DNA of 64,000 nt from Scytonematopsis contorta HA4267-MV1 (GTDB lineage Bacteria; Cyanobacteriota; Cyanobacteriia; Cyanobacteriales; Nostocaceae), in assembly GCA_019359035.1 (NCBI GenBank), contig JAHHIC010000034.1, positions 62,001-126,000 on the forward strand, given 5' to 3'. Shown one piece after another: positions 44,945 to 54,541 of this stretch. The translations under genes and the position numbers were made by a program. Under the pieces are notes generated by a model. The model was given only the letters and a program-made list of their open reading frames with translations, was not told the DNA's origin and did no database searches. How positions within the stretch are numbered: the stretch's first letter is position 1; every line of letters starts with the position of its first letter.

Positions 44945-45646
44945 TTATCTCCATAAAGCAATACCTCCTAGCAACCCACTTATATTAGGAATAATTTTCA
45001 CATTAGGTTGTAATTGAAGATTTATTTTTGTTGCCTCACCACCACCAATATAAAGGTAGTCGTAATTAAACAAGTGTTCTAAACTAGCAATCGCTTTTTC
45101 CAAACGTCGGTTCCACTTTTTTTGACCAATTGCGTCTAATGTTGCGCGTCCTAATTGTTGTTCGTAAGTTTCTCCTCTGCGAAACCGATGATGCCCCATT
45201 TCCAAATTTGGTACTAACTTGCCATCTACAAACAACGCGGAACCAAAACCCGTACCCAAAGTAATAACTAATTCTACCCCTTTGCCACCTATCGCACCAA
45301 AACCTTGCATATCTGCATCATTAATTACACGTACAGGCGCATCTAAACGATTTGCTAATGTGTTAGCTAAATCAAATCCAACCCAACTAGGATGTAAATT
45401 TACTGCTGTTTTTGTTACCCCAGAACTTACAACACCAGGAAAACCTACGGAAGCTCGGTGGAATTCTCCTTGTGTTTGTGACAAAGCGACAATTGCGTCA
45501 ATCACAACATCTGGTGTAGCTGGTTGCGGTGTATCAGTTCGCGCTCTTTCTGTGGTAGGATTACCTGCATTATCTAATACTATAGTCTTAACTCCACTGC
45601 CGCCAATATCTACTGATAAAGTGCGTATAGATGCCATCTCTTCCAT
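44945..45646 (-). CDS. ROK-family sugar kinase, polyphosphate-glucokinase-like
   Basis: A 233-aa ASKHA-fold kinase. The phosphate-1 motif is LSVDIGGSGVKTIVLD, catalytic Asp in VRVINDADMQGFGA, and phosphate-2 motif LVITLGTGFGSALFVDG; MGHHRFRRGETYEQQLG replaces the Zn-binding Cys cluster of many ROK proteins. This short form without the Cys cluster is typical of polyphosphate glucokinase-like (PpgK) proteins of cyanobacteria, which phosphorylate glucose from polyphosphate or ATP. Phosphoryl donor not decided from sequence. Its start lies divergent from the creatininase gene. Confidence 0.88.
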   Translation of the reverse strand: MEEMASIRTLSVDIGGSGVKTIVLDNAGNPTTERARTDTPQPATPDVVIDAIVALSQTQGEFHRASVGFPGVVSSGVTKTAVNLHPSWVGFDLANTLANRLDAPVRVINDADMQGFGAIGGKGVELVITLGTGFGSALFVDGKLVPNLEMGHHRFRRGETYEQQLGRATLDAIGQKKWNRRLEKAIASLEHLFNYDYLYIGGGEATKINLQLQPNVKIIPNISGLLGGIALWR

Positions 45647-45804
45647 AATTTAGTTTTTTCCTTGTGATTTATGAGTAGCAGATTATGGCTACAATAAGTT
45701 TGATTACCTGTTATACATTAAGATTGCTTGTGGTATGGGTTAAAAAACGAACTGAAACAACCAGATTTGAGCATTAATCCTAAATTTTTCATTTTTAATT
45801 CTAT

Positions 45805-46605
45805 ATGCACGGCTTTATTCCAGAACAGCGTTTTTTCTCCTATCTGACTTGGACTGATATTCAATCAATGCCTGATAAGGAAAATGTAGTTATTATTCAA
45901 CCAGTGGGAGCCATTGAGCAACATGGGCCTCATTTGCCAATTATTGTTGATTCGGCTATCAGTATGGGAGTACTAGGAAAAGCTTTAGAAAAACTCGACT
46001 CTAGCATTCCCGCTTATTCTTTACCGCCCTTATATTATGGCAAATCCAACGAACACTGGCATTTTCCTGGGACTGTCACCCTCAGCAGCGAAACTTTGAG
46101 TGCAACTATTATGGAGGTAGGGGAAAGTATTTATCGCAGTGGTTATCGTAAATTTGTACTTATGAACTCCCACGGGGGACAACCGCAAGTAATGCAAATG
46201 GTAGCACGGGATTTGCATGTAAAATACGATGATTTTATGGTGTTTCCGTTATTTACATGGCGAGTGCCAAATAATTATAAAGAATTAGTCACACCGAAAG
46301 AAGGGCAACTGGGAATGCACGCTGGGGATGTGGAAACTAGTATTATGTTGGCTTTGTTGCCAAACCAAGTAAAAATGGATAGGGCTGTAGCTGAGTATCC
46401 TCCGGAATTACCAGAAGGTAGTTTGCTAACAGCGGAAGGTAAGTTACCTTTTGCTTGGGTGACAAAAGATTTAAGTAAAAGTGGTGTGATTGGGGATGCA
46501 ACAACTGCGAGTGTTGAGAAGGGTTTAAGTATTCTTGAGTCTGTTTCTGATGGTTGGGTACAAGCGATTAAGGATATTTACGCTTTTCGGCAACCACGAG
46601 TTTGA
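45805..46605 (+). CDS. Creatininase/creatinine amidohydrolase-family protein
   Basis: A 266-aa metal-dependent amidohydrolase. Metal ligands are in VVIIQPVGAIEQHGPHLPIIVDS (Glu, His, Asp), the central loop is YYGKSNEHWHFPGTVTLSSETL, then MNSHGGQPQVM and GMHAGDVETSIMLAL (His, Glu). The fold includes creatininase, MftE peptidases of RiPP pathways, and formamide hydrolases of riboflavin-type synthesis. The substrate here is unknown. It is not next to a peptide cluster, so a MftE-like role has no support. Stands alone, divergent from the ROK gene. Confidence 0.9.
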   Translation: MHGFIPEQRFFSYLTWTDIQSMPDKENVVIIQPVGAIEQHGPHLPIIVDSAISMGVLGKALEKLDSSIPAYSLPPLYYGKSNEHWHFPGTVTLSSETLSATIMEVGESIYRSGYRKFVLMNSHGGQPQVMQMVARDLHVKYDDFMVFPLFTWRVPNNYKELVTPKEGQLGMHAGDVETSIMLALLPNQVKMDRAVAEYPPELPEGSLLTAEGKLPFAWVTKDLSKSGVIGDATTASVEKGLSILESVSDGWVQAIKDIYAFRQPRV

Positions 46606-46626
46606 CATCCAACTTGGAATTAATCG

Positions 46627-46655
46627 TATTTGTGAGCTTAATCGAGCAGTATTGA
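46627..46655. repeat. GAGCTTAATCGAGCAGTATTG element
   Basis: Same short repeat as 34487-34510 and 13399-13416, lying between the creatininase gene and the 3' end of the large kinase gene. Confidence 0.55.
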
Positions 46656-46683
46656 CTTGAGGTGAAGATGCCCGCACTACAAT

Positions 46684-49600
46684 TTAATTTATAGGAATCG
46701 CAATTACAAATTCTGCCCCTTGACCCAATTGTGAATTAACTTCGATAGTTCCGCCATGTTTTTCGACAATAATTTGATGAGCTATTGCCAATCCCAACCC
46801 TGTGCCTTTTCCAACTGCTTTGGTAGTAAATAAATGGTCAAAAATCCGTTGCTTAACTTCCTCACTCATTCCCTTACCATTATCTTTGATGCTAATTATT
46901 ACTTGTTGGTTATCAGGACTTAAGTTAGTTGTTACCCTAATGTAATTAGGATTTTTTTCTATTTGCTCAAAGCTGTGTCCAATATTTGATTCTTCTAAAG
47001 CATCAATACCATTAGCAAGTAAGTTCATAAAAACCTGATTTAATTGACCCGGAAAACACATAATATCAGATATTTTCCCATAGTTTGTAATCACCTCAAT
47101 TGCTGGACGATTCTCGTTAGCTTTCAAACGATGTTGCAAAATTAGAATAGTGCTATCAATACCGTCGTGAATTTTGAAAGGGACTTTATTTTCTTTATCT
47201 GACCGAGAAAAAATACGTAAGCTATGGGATATACTACGAATACGTAGTGTACCTTCTTTCATGGAAATAAGTAATTTTGGTAAATCTTGACGTATATAGT
47301 CTAGGTCTATATTTTCTATTTCTTCTTCGATTTCTGCACCTGGGTTGGGAAATTTTTGTTGATATAAATCCACTAAATTTAAAATATCTTTAACATAATT
47401 AAGTGCAGGTTGAATATTACCAGCAATAAATCCAACAGGGTTATTAATTTCATGTGCTACTCCTGCAACTAAATTACCTAAAGCTGACATTTTTTCACTT
47501 TGTACTAGTTGGATTTGTGATTGTTTGACATCTTCTAATGATTTTTCCAATTGCTGAGAATATTCTTGTGATTGTTGGTATAAGCGAGCGTTATCTAAAG
47601 ATATTGCGGCTTGCGAAATTAAAAGATTTAAAATTTCTACTCTGTCTATTGTAAATGCACCAATAGTAAGACTATTTTCTAAATATAGAATGCCAATTAA
47701 TTTGCTTTGTTTGATAATAGGCATACACAAAATACTTTTCGGTTTATGCTGTTGGATATAGAAGTCAGAAGTCCATTCTACTTGTGTAGTTGCATCCGGA
47801 ATTATTAATATTTCTAAAGAGTTTTTAACATAGTTTATTATACTCTGAGGAACATCATCGCTGTTGGACAAAAGAATTGATTGTAAAATATTTGTTTGAA
47901 GTTCCTGCTGTTGGTTAGAAATGTTAGCGGTAGCTTCGATAAATAAATTATTTTCTTTCTGTAAAATTAAGGCTGATTTTTTTGCCCCTGCGTTTTCCAA
48001 AACAACTTGCATCAGATTAGAAAGTAATCTTTCTAGTTCTATTTCGCTGGATATAAACTGAGATGCTTTAATAAATCCTGTAAAATCAAAGACCGAAGCG
48101 CTGGTTGTGCTGCTGGAATGAGTAGAATAAATTGTTTTTACAGAAGTTAGAGTTATAGTCTCATTTGGTTTAATATAATTTTTTTGTTGCTTAAAGATAG
48201 GTGTTAGCAATTTAGAATAGCATTTTTCTAAATCTTCAACTTTAGCTTTTGCTCCCCAACGAGTATAGCAATAATAAGCTTCTATTAAATAAGTTTGAGC
48301 TATTTTTTCTTTGTCCCATTCAAGGTAAAATTTAGCTGCAAGTTCATTTGCTAATGCTTCTTCTTGAGTGTATTTACTTTCTTTAGCTAAATTAATAGCT
48401 TTATCATAGCATTCTATTGCATCAAATTTTTCACCTAAAACACGGTGTCGCTCAGCCTCCACTAAATACCATTTGTGTAGATGATTCATAGGAGCGTGTT
48501 TAGCCCATCTTTCTACTTTTAGTTGATTATTTATAATTTTTTCTATAATATTTTTTTGTTGTTCTGGAGATTGTTTATGATAAATTACTAGCTGACTCAA
48601 AGAGCTATAAAAAGGAATAATTGAAACAGGATAATTACCTGCAATCGCGTCAGCATACTGTTCTGCAATTGTTGCATTTTCTATTGCTTTTTCAATATCA
48701 CAAAATAAGTAACTGAGAACTAGTTTATTTACATAGAGTATGCCAATTGAGTAACGGTCGCTAGCTGCTTGGTGAATCGGTAGCATTTCGTCTTCATCAT
48801 ATATTTCACCTTTTAAAATGCTACGGTCGCTAACATTATTAATTAAATTTAGGACAGTTTGTTGGCAGATTCGGTGGAAATTAAGGGCTGTTTCTTGCTT
48901 GATTTGTGCTATCGCTTGATTATAAACACTCATTATATATGCTAGTTCCGATAATTCACGAGCAGACCAGTACAAAAGTTGGCAGTGGTTATAAGCACAG
49001 TATGCAGCAAATTCTAAGTCTCCCGTTTCGATTCCACTTTGGTAGCCATCTAATAGAGGGTCAAGATTTTCTTGAAGATGATTTTTCCAATGCCAAACGA
49101 AAGAATAAACGATGTTAAAGACTTTTGCTTTAAATTCTTTTACGGAAAATTTTTCTAGTAAATTTAAGGCAATTGTACCGGAACGATACCCTTCCTCAAT
49201 ATCATTAGCAAATGCACATAAGATTAAACCATAGGTTGCATAAGCATAAGCTGAGCTAAGCGTAACACCGTATTTAACAGAGAGGCTAACTTTTTTGAGG
49301 ATTATCAGTGGATATAGTTGAGCCATACTAATATACACAGCAGAGGCAACACCAGATAAAATTTGCATTGCTGCGAACATATTTTTATCTGTCATTGACC
49401 CTTGTGTCGATAATTCCTCAACCGATTTCCCGTTTAAGCATAAAGCTACCTCTTCCATTGATTGTTGAAAATCCTCTGGAGTTGGTGATTCGGGAAATGT
49501 AATACCTAGAAGTTGGAGAATGGTGAGTGCTGTTTTCACAGCATCAAAAAGTTTGTTTTGAGCCGTGTAAGCTTGAATTTGAATGTTGTAAACTCTAATT

Positions 49601-52113
49601 TTATCAGTTAAAGTTTTTGCTTGCTGAAAAACGATTTCCGCAAGTTCTTTCATTTGTGCAAAATTACCATTTAGATAAGCAGCTTCTACAGCAGATTCAT
49701 GTAAAGCTAAAGTAACCGAATATTGAGTTTGCCAACATTCAGGTTGTAGTAGTATTATTCCTTGATGGAAATAATTAAAAGCTGTAGAAAAAGCGGTAGC
49801 AGTTTTAGCTTTTTGCCCCGCTAGCAAGTTAAGCTTCGCTAACTGCTCGCGTTCTGATAATGATTCAATCTGCGATATAGCAATGTTGAAATGGTTGACA
49901 ATACCAAAAAGATTTTCACTCTGCTCAATATCTAAGGTATTTTCAAGAAGTAAGCGACCTATTTTCAGATGAGTAAATTGTTTTTGGGTATCAGGAATTA
50001 ATGAGTAGGCAGCTTGCTGTACTCGGTCATGCAAAAATCTATATTTAGCTAATTTATTACTCGCATCCCTACTTTCTACAACCAATTTATCACTTTCTTC
50101 TCCCTGGTAAAATTTATAAACTTCGGTAATCGGTAAAATCAGCCCTTCTTCCAGAGCTTTCCATAAATCAGCAGCTACTTCTATTTCTGATTCTTCTGAA
50201 ACTATTGCCAAAGTTCCTAAATCAAATTGATTACTAATACAAGCCGCTAACTGTAATACACGTTGAGTTGATTTCGGTAGTCTTCTTAATTGAAATGCCA
50301 TAAAAGCAACAACATCATCTGTAAGTGCTTGCTGATTCACTTGTGTAATATCACATTGCCAACATTTAGTTTCAAAGTTGAATTGAATTAACCCATCTTG
50401 GTGTAATGCTTTGAGAAATTGTGTAGCAAAAAAGGGATTACCTTGAGTTTTCTGAGATACTAATTGGGAAAGAGGAAATGCCAAATTCTCCTCACATTTT
50501 AGGGTATCAGCAACTAATTCATTTAATCTCCATTGACTCAATGGTGTTAATACAATACTGTTAATGGTTGCACCGACTTTGCTAATTTCACTCAAAGTCA
50601 ACATCAAAGGGTGGGTTTGGTTCACTTCATTATCTCGATACGCACCAATTAATAAAAGATACTTTGTATCCGTCATTAATAATTGCATCAACTTTAGCGA
50701 TGCAGAATCACTCCATTGTAAATCATCTAAAAATATAACTAATGGATGTTCCACGCTAGTAAAGACTTGAGTAAATTTTTGAAATAATAAATTAAAACGA
50801 CTTTCTGCTGCACTACCAGATAATTCCGTTACTGCTTGTTGTTTCCCAATAATTATTTCTAATTCGGGAATAACATCAATAATTATTTGTCCGTTTTCAC
50901 CCAAAGCATCCAAAATTTTAGTTTGCCACTGTTGAATTTCGGTATTGCTTTCTGATAATAGTTGTTTCATTAAATCGCGAAAGCATTGTACAAACGCTGA
51001 AAAAGGGATATTTCGTTGAAATTGGTCATATTTTCCTTTAATAAAATAACCGCGCTGACGAACAATTGGTTTATGAACTTCGTTGACTACAGCAGTTTTT
51101 CCTATTCCCGATAAGCCCGCAACTAACATTATTTCTGTTGCATCTTGAGTAACTCTTTGAAATGCTTGTAATAAAGTTTCTACTTCAGTCTCTCGACCAT
51201 AAAGCTTTTCCGGTATCAAGAAAGATTCAGAAATATCTCGACTTCCCAATACAAATGATATAATGTTATTGCTCTTTTTATATTGATGTAAACAAACTTC
51301 TAAATCATTTTTTAAGCCTAAAGCACTTTGATATCTATCTTCTGCGTTTTTAGCCATTAATTTGGCAATAATATCTGATATGGTAATAGGTATATTTTTA
51401 TTTATAATATGAACTGGTACAGCTTGCTTGGCGATATGGCAATGTACTAGTTCTATAGGTTCATTACTGTTAAATGGTAATTCTCCTGTGAGTAATTCAT
51501 AAAAAGTAACGCCTAAACTATAAAAATCTGTTCGGTAATCTATCCCCCGGTTCATACGTCCAGTTTGTTCTGGAGAAATGTAAGCAAGAGTCCCTTCTAA
51601 AACATTAGGATTTTGTAGTTGTTGCGTTTCTCTTGGAAGTAGGGTAGAAATACTGAAATCAATTATTTTTACTTGCTTCGTTGTTGGATTGATTATAATA
51701 TTCGCTGGCTTGATATCTTTGTGAATAACCCGATTGCGGTGAAGTTGGTCAAGAATAGTTGCAATTTGTATCCCGACAACTAAAAAATCCTCTACTCCCC
51801 ACTCCCCACTCCCTACTCCCCATTCTTTAAGAGAAATACCTCCAAAATCTTCCATTATCAATGCATAGCCGTTACGGTAAATCTCTAGGCTAGAAGGTTT
51901 GACAATACCAGAAATATTTAAATTATTAGTAATTATATACTGGTTGCGGAAGTGGACAATTTCATTAAAGCTGGGGTACTCGTTCTGCATTAACTTAATT
52001 ACTACAGGACTTTGGTCTATTTTGCGGGTCGCTCGGTATACTACTGTTCTTGAGCCTGTGTAAATTTTTTCTTGGATGCTGTAACCAGGAATATCAACTT
52101 TAATATCGAGCAT
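46684..52113 (-). CDS. HstK-type hybrid Ser/Thr-histidine kinase
   Basis: An 1809-aa signalling protein. The N-terminal Ser/Thr kinase domain (about 8-275) has HRNRVIHKDIKPANIIIN and IDFSIST. An AAA/NB-ARC-like ATPase domain (about 295-600) has Walker A VAGLSGIGKTAVVNE and Walker B LVIFLDDLQWSD. A long TPR-like helical region follows (about 700-1290). A GAF domain occupies about 1350-1520. HisKA carries [16 protein letters not shown] and the HATPase part DNGKGMSEEV and [15 protein letters not shown]. This is the order of Anabaena HstK-type kinases. I start at the internal ATG giving MLDIKVDIPGYSIQEKIYTG. A G-rich repeat at 51786-51828 is translated as [12 protein letters not shown] inside the kinase domain, next to the hinge region. 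The ligand is unknown. Confidence 0.92.
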   Translation of the reverse strand: MLDIKVDIPGYSIQEKIYTGSRTVVYRATRKIDQSPVVIKLMQNEYPSFNEIVHFRNQYIITNNLNISGIVKPSSLEIYRNGYALIMEDFGGISLKEWGVGSGEWGVEDFLVVGIQIATILDQLHRNRVIHKDIKPANIIINPTTKQVKIIDFSISTLLPRETQQLQNPNVLEGTLAYISPEQTGRMNRGIDYRTDFYSLGVTFYELLTGELPFNSNEPIELVHCHIAKQAVPVHIINKNIPITISDIIAKLMAKNAEDRYQSALGLKNDLEVCLHQYKKSNNIISFVLGSRDISESFLIPEKLYGRETEVETLLQAFQRVTQDATEIMLVAGLSGIGKTAVVNEVHKPIVRQRGYFIKGKYDQFQRNIPFSAFVQCFRDLMKQLLSESNTEIQQWQTKILDALGENGQIIIDVIPELEIIIGKQQAVTELSGSAAESRFNLLFQKFTQVFTSVEHPLVIFLDDLQWSDSASLKLMQLLMTDTKYLLLIGAYRDNEVNQTHPLMLTLSEISKVGATINSIVLTPLSQWRLNELVADTLKCEENLAFPLSQLVSQKTQGNPFFATQFLKALHQDGLIQFNFETKCWQCDITQVNQQALTDDVVAFMAFQLRRLPKSTQRVLQLAACISNQFDLGTLAIVSEESEIEVAADLWKALEEGLILPITEVYKFYQGEESDKLVVESRDASNKLAKYRFLHDRVQQAAYSLIPDTQKQFTHLKIGRLLLENTLDIEQSENLFGIVNHFNIAISQIESLSEREQLAKLNLLAGQKAKTATAFSTAFNYFHQGIILLQPECWQTQYSVTLALHESAVEAAYLNGNFAQMKELAEIVFQQAKTLTDKIRVYNIQIQAYTAQNKLFDAVKTALTILQLLGITFPESPTPEDFQQSMEEVALCLNGKSVEELSTQGSMTDKNMFAAMQILSGVASAVYISMAQLYPLIILKKVSLSVKYGVTLSSAYAYATYGLILCAFANDIEEGYRSGTIALNLLEKFSVKEFKAKVFNIVYSFVWHWKNHLQENLDPLLDGYQSGIETGDLEFAAYCAYNHCQLLYWSARELSELAYIMSVYNQAIAQIKQETALNFHRICQQTVLNLINNVSDRSILKGEIYDEDEMLPIHQAASDRYSIGILYVNKLVLSYLFCDIEKAIENATIAEQYADAIAGNYPVSIIPFYSSLSQLVIYHKQSPEQQKNIIEKIINNQLKVERWAKHAPMNHLHKWYLVEAERHRVLGEKFDAIECYDKAINLAKESKYTQEEALANELAAKFYLEWDKEKIAQTYLIEAYYCYTRWGAKAKVEDLEKCYSKLLTPIFKQQKNYIKPNETITLTSVKTIYSTHSSSTTSASVFDFTGFIKASQFISSEIELERLLSNLMQVVLENAGAKKSALILQKENNLFIEATANISNQQQELQTNILQSILLSNSDDVPQSIINYVKNSLEILIIPDATTQVEWTSDFYIQQHKPKSILCMPIIKQSKLIGILYLENSLTIGAFTIDRVEILNLLISQAAISLDNARLYQQSQEYSQQLEKSLEDVKQSQIQLVQSEKMSALGNLVAGVAHEINNPVGFIAGNIQPALNYVKDILNLVDLYQQKFPNPGAEIEEEIENIDLDYIRQDLPKLLISMKEGTLRIRSISHSLRIFSRSDKENKVPFKIHDGIDSTILILQHRLKANENRPAIEVITNYGKISDIMCFPGQLNQVFMNLLANGIDALEESNIGHSFEQIEKNPNYIRVTTNLSPDNQQVIISIKDNGKGMSEEVKQRIFDHLFTTKAVGKGTGLGLAIAHQIIVEKHGGTIEVNSQLGQGAEFVIAIPIN
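51786..51828 (-). repeat. GGGGAGTGGGGAG repeat inside the kinase domain
   Basis: On the minus strand GGGAGTAGGGAGTGGGGAG units are translated as WGVGSGEWGVE within the Ser/Thr kinase domain, between LKE and DFLVVGIQIATIL. Same repeat as at 6664-6688. Frame intact. Confidence 0.75.
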
Positions 52114-52387
52114 AATAGTTTTTAGTAGTATCAAATCAGACGCTTTTATAAGGAGTATTCCCATAAATTGCGCGTTTCTTTACATGTACTAAAAAAAGTA
52201 GGTCTAATACCTATTAAGCCTGTTATGTCTCATTTTTTTGACGAACCGCCAAGATGCCAAGATGCCAAGGAAGCGAAGAAAAAAGTTTGGTTGCTATTAA
52301 ATTTATTTACAAAATATAATTACCTATTGGTTTCATATTCTTTCAAACTTGAACTTGCTTAAACCCGCATTTCGCACTATGTCCCTA

Positions 52388-52687
52388 CTAGTACTCAATT
52401 ATGTCACCTGCCATTAATTCTTTCCACTCAGAATCTTCCTCGTAATGAGATAGCATTTTTTCTGCTTGAGCTTCCATGATACGTCTGCGCTCCGCTATAG
52501 GCAATTTTAAGAACGCTTTGCGTTCTTCCAAAGAGAGAGATTCTTCTTTTTCATAAAAGATAGAGTTATTTGGCTCCGAAATGATAATCACGACCTCTAC
52601 TGTTCGTCCTTCTGTGAGATTTTGATTTTGAATCTCAATTTTGTTTCCCGGTAAAACTTTTGTGGTCAAATAAAGAGTGGATTTCAC
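52388..52687 (-). CDS. Antitoxin-like small protein
   Basis: A 99-aa protein. A beta-rich start (MKSTLYLTTKVLPGNKIEIQNQNLTEGRTVEVVIII) resembles the SpoVT/AbrB-like or DUF104-type N-termini of cyanobacterial antitoxins. A charged helical tail follows (LEERKAFLKLPIAERRRIMEAQAEKMLSHYEED), typical of toxin-binding regions. No toxin gene (VapC or RelE type) follows the stop; only repeats and the DUF1998 remnant lie there. Orphan antitoxin is my best reading. Confidence 0.6.
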   Translation of the reverse strand: MKSTLYLTTKVLPGNKIEIQNQNLTEGRTVEVVIIISEPNNSIFYEKEESLSLEERKAFLKLPIAERRRIMEAQAEKMLSHYEEDSEWKELMAGDIIEY

Positions 52688-52847
52688 CGATGTATTTACC
52701 TTTTTATTTTATTGTACACCAAATTCCTAATTATCCGCAATAGTATAATTTATCATTACGAATACTTGCCTTAAGTTATGTTTTTTACCTCTCTGAAAAC
52801 TTACTTATAGTATTGATTGAAGCTAGGGCTAGTATTTATTGAAACTA

Positions 52848-52877
52848 GGGCGGGCAAGGATGCCCACCCCACAAGAT
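52848..52877. repeat. GGGCGGGCAAGGATGCCCACCCC repeat
   Basis: Inverse copy of the TTGTGGGGTGGGCATCC family, at the 3' end of the DUF1998 remnant. Confidence 0.6.
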
Positions 52878-52881
52878 GGTT

Positions 52882-54299
52882 TTATAATCCTGTTAGAATA
52901 TTCAGTTTTGACCGCCAATCTTCATTATGGCGCAATGTGAGAATATGATAATTGGTGTTGTATTTTAAATTATCTCGTTCTATTTTGTCTTGTTTGCGTT
53001 TGTCGGGGCTGTCATGAATTGAACCGTCACAGAAAACAGCAATGCTATCAGTTTTATAAAGAAAATCTGGTTTGCAATTTGCTTCTGGGATTAATTCTTG
53101 TGTGACATCTGGTAATTTATACCCACGTTGATAAATTTCTTGCAAAACTATTCGCTCAAATTGCGAATTTGGGTCTGTTTTTTTTAGCAAATTTTGATAT
53201 TGTTCGTCACGGGATATTCCTTCTGGTTGAACTATACTTTTTTGTAGTTCGTCAACTAGGGGTTTTATAAGATGGCGATTTATTAATGCATGGTCAAATT
53301 GGTTGCGATACGATAGTAAACATTCGTAGCAAGCTTGGACGCAACTGTCTTTGGTTTCTTGGAAATGGCAAATATCTAAAGCTGCATCGGCTATTTTGAC
53401 AAATGCATCTGGCTTTTCTAGTAGTTGGGAAAGTACTCCTGCACCACCTTCTGCGGCTTCCCAAAATAGTAAATATTTGCCGTCTCCTAATTTTTCGAAG
53501 TCTAGTTCATCGGCTTCTAATTTGTATACTGCTTGGATAGCGGTTTCTAATGTATATTGTAGGGTGGCAATAAATGCTTCTCTGTTGGCTGTATCAACAT
53601 TTAAAGGTTCAATAACTAAGATGTTGCAGGTGTCGTCTACCATTAAGTTGACTTCTGCGTGCAAGTTATCGTTAAGTTGTTTAGTTTGTTGTCCCTTATT
53701 TTGTTGGCTTTTATTTTCACCCCATATACCTGTTTTCGCATCAAGTTTTAATCCTCCTTCGTCGGTATTTTTCTTTAGTCCGCGATTTATCCTCCAGATG
53801 GTGGCTGTGGCCCCGTAGTTTAATTTGAATAATGGTGTACCATCAGCAGCTTGAACTATTGCCGATTCTCGCTTTTGGGATGCATAGCGGAAGTGGGTGG
53901 TGATGTTGTAACCGTATTTTAATCGTTCTTCTTCATCGCAGGTAATCCGCTCTCGACGACGGGCGATCGCAGTTTCCATTGGTAGTACACGGGTAAGTTT
54001 GGCCACATTATTGCTAGTATCGGGTTTAATTTCTGCGCCACAATTTTCACAGGTATCACGAAAATCACCGTCGTGGAAATAACCACAGTTAAAGCAAACA
54101 CTCACCCGTTTATATTCGTTTTCGATGCCACCAGCTGGAACTTTTGTTTTTGCCACCATAAATTTACTACCTTCATAGTAGACAATATTATTGGGTGCAA
54201 ATTCTCGCAGCGCAACACTACGTGGATGAGAGATTTCGATAGTAGCGTAAACACTACCCCCTGAGAAATAAATTGGTGTAAGCGAAATGCTAAACCTTT
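52882..54299 (-). pseudogene. DUF1998 protein remnant (DrmA/DrmB-like, DISARM)
   Basis: The main open part (425 codons from 54159) has two Cys clusters: FNCGYFHDGDFRDTCENCG, a zinc ribbon, and CVQACYECLLSYRNQFDH, the DUF1998 hallmark, after LLFWEAAEGGAGVLSQLL. A C-terminal nuclease-like tail follows (FCDGSIHDSPDKRKQDKIERD). Upstream the same frame continues without ATG (TIEISHPRSVALREFAPNN) to a stop at 54300-54302. Earlier residues (FIWGSKTKG) sit in another frame, so there is a frameshift and the N-terminal helicase or larger part is missing. The gene ends at the repeat array 54349-54541. It lies after drmMI in the order of DISARM loci. Whether DrmA or DrmB is uncertain. Confidence 0.65.
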
Positions 54300-54348
54300 A
54301 GTTTTACTTCCCCAAATAAACATCTCTTTGAGAACATTTAAACATTGT

Positions 54349-54541
54349 TCGTAGTAGCGCTTTAGCGCCATCCTTAAGTTCGTAATAGCGCTTTAGCGCC
54401 ATCCTCTAAGTTTGTAGTAGCGCTTTAGCGCCATCCTCTAAGTTCGTAGTAGCGCTTTAGCGCCATCCTCTAAGTTTGTAGTAGCGCTTTAGCGCCATCT
54501 TTAAGTTTGTGTAAAAAATGCGCTGAAGCGCTACTACGAAC
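54349..54541. repeat. Tandem AGTAGCGCTTTAGCGCC array
   Basis: Five direct copies of a unit of about 33 bp (TTCGTAGTAGCGCTTTAGCG core, then CATCCTCTAAG), closed by an inverted GCGCTGAAGCGCTACTACG copy. It sits exactly where the C-terminus of drmMI and the N-terminus of the DUF1998 gene are missing. Further copies: 34312-34331, 56158-56306, 56939-56963 and 58603-58774. Confidence 0.85.

Noticed and set aside
45219-45653. 144-codon plus-strand ORF opposite the ROK kinase gene
   Set aside because: It is entirely antisense to a well-supported gene, with composition typical of a shadow frame.
53351-53818. 155-codon Ser-rich plus-strand ORF
   Set aside because: Antisense to the DUF1998 coding sequence, whose Cys motifs are clear.
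54349-54541. Possible CRISPR array (regularly spaced direct repeats)
   Set aside because: Spacers are only a few bases and nearly identical, units are tandem, copies occur inside genes, and no cas genes are near.
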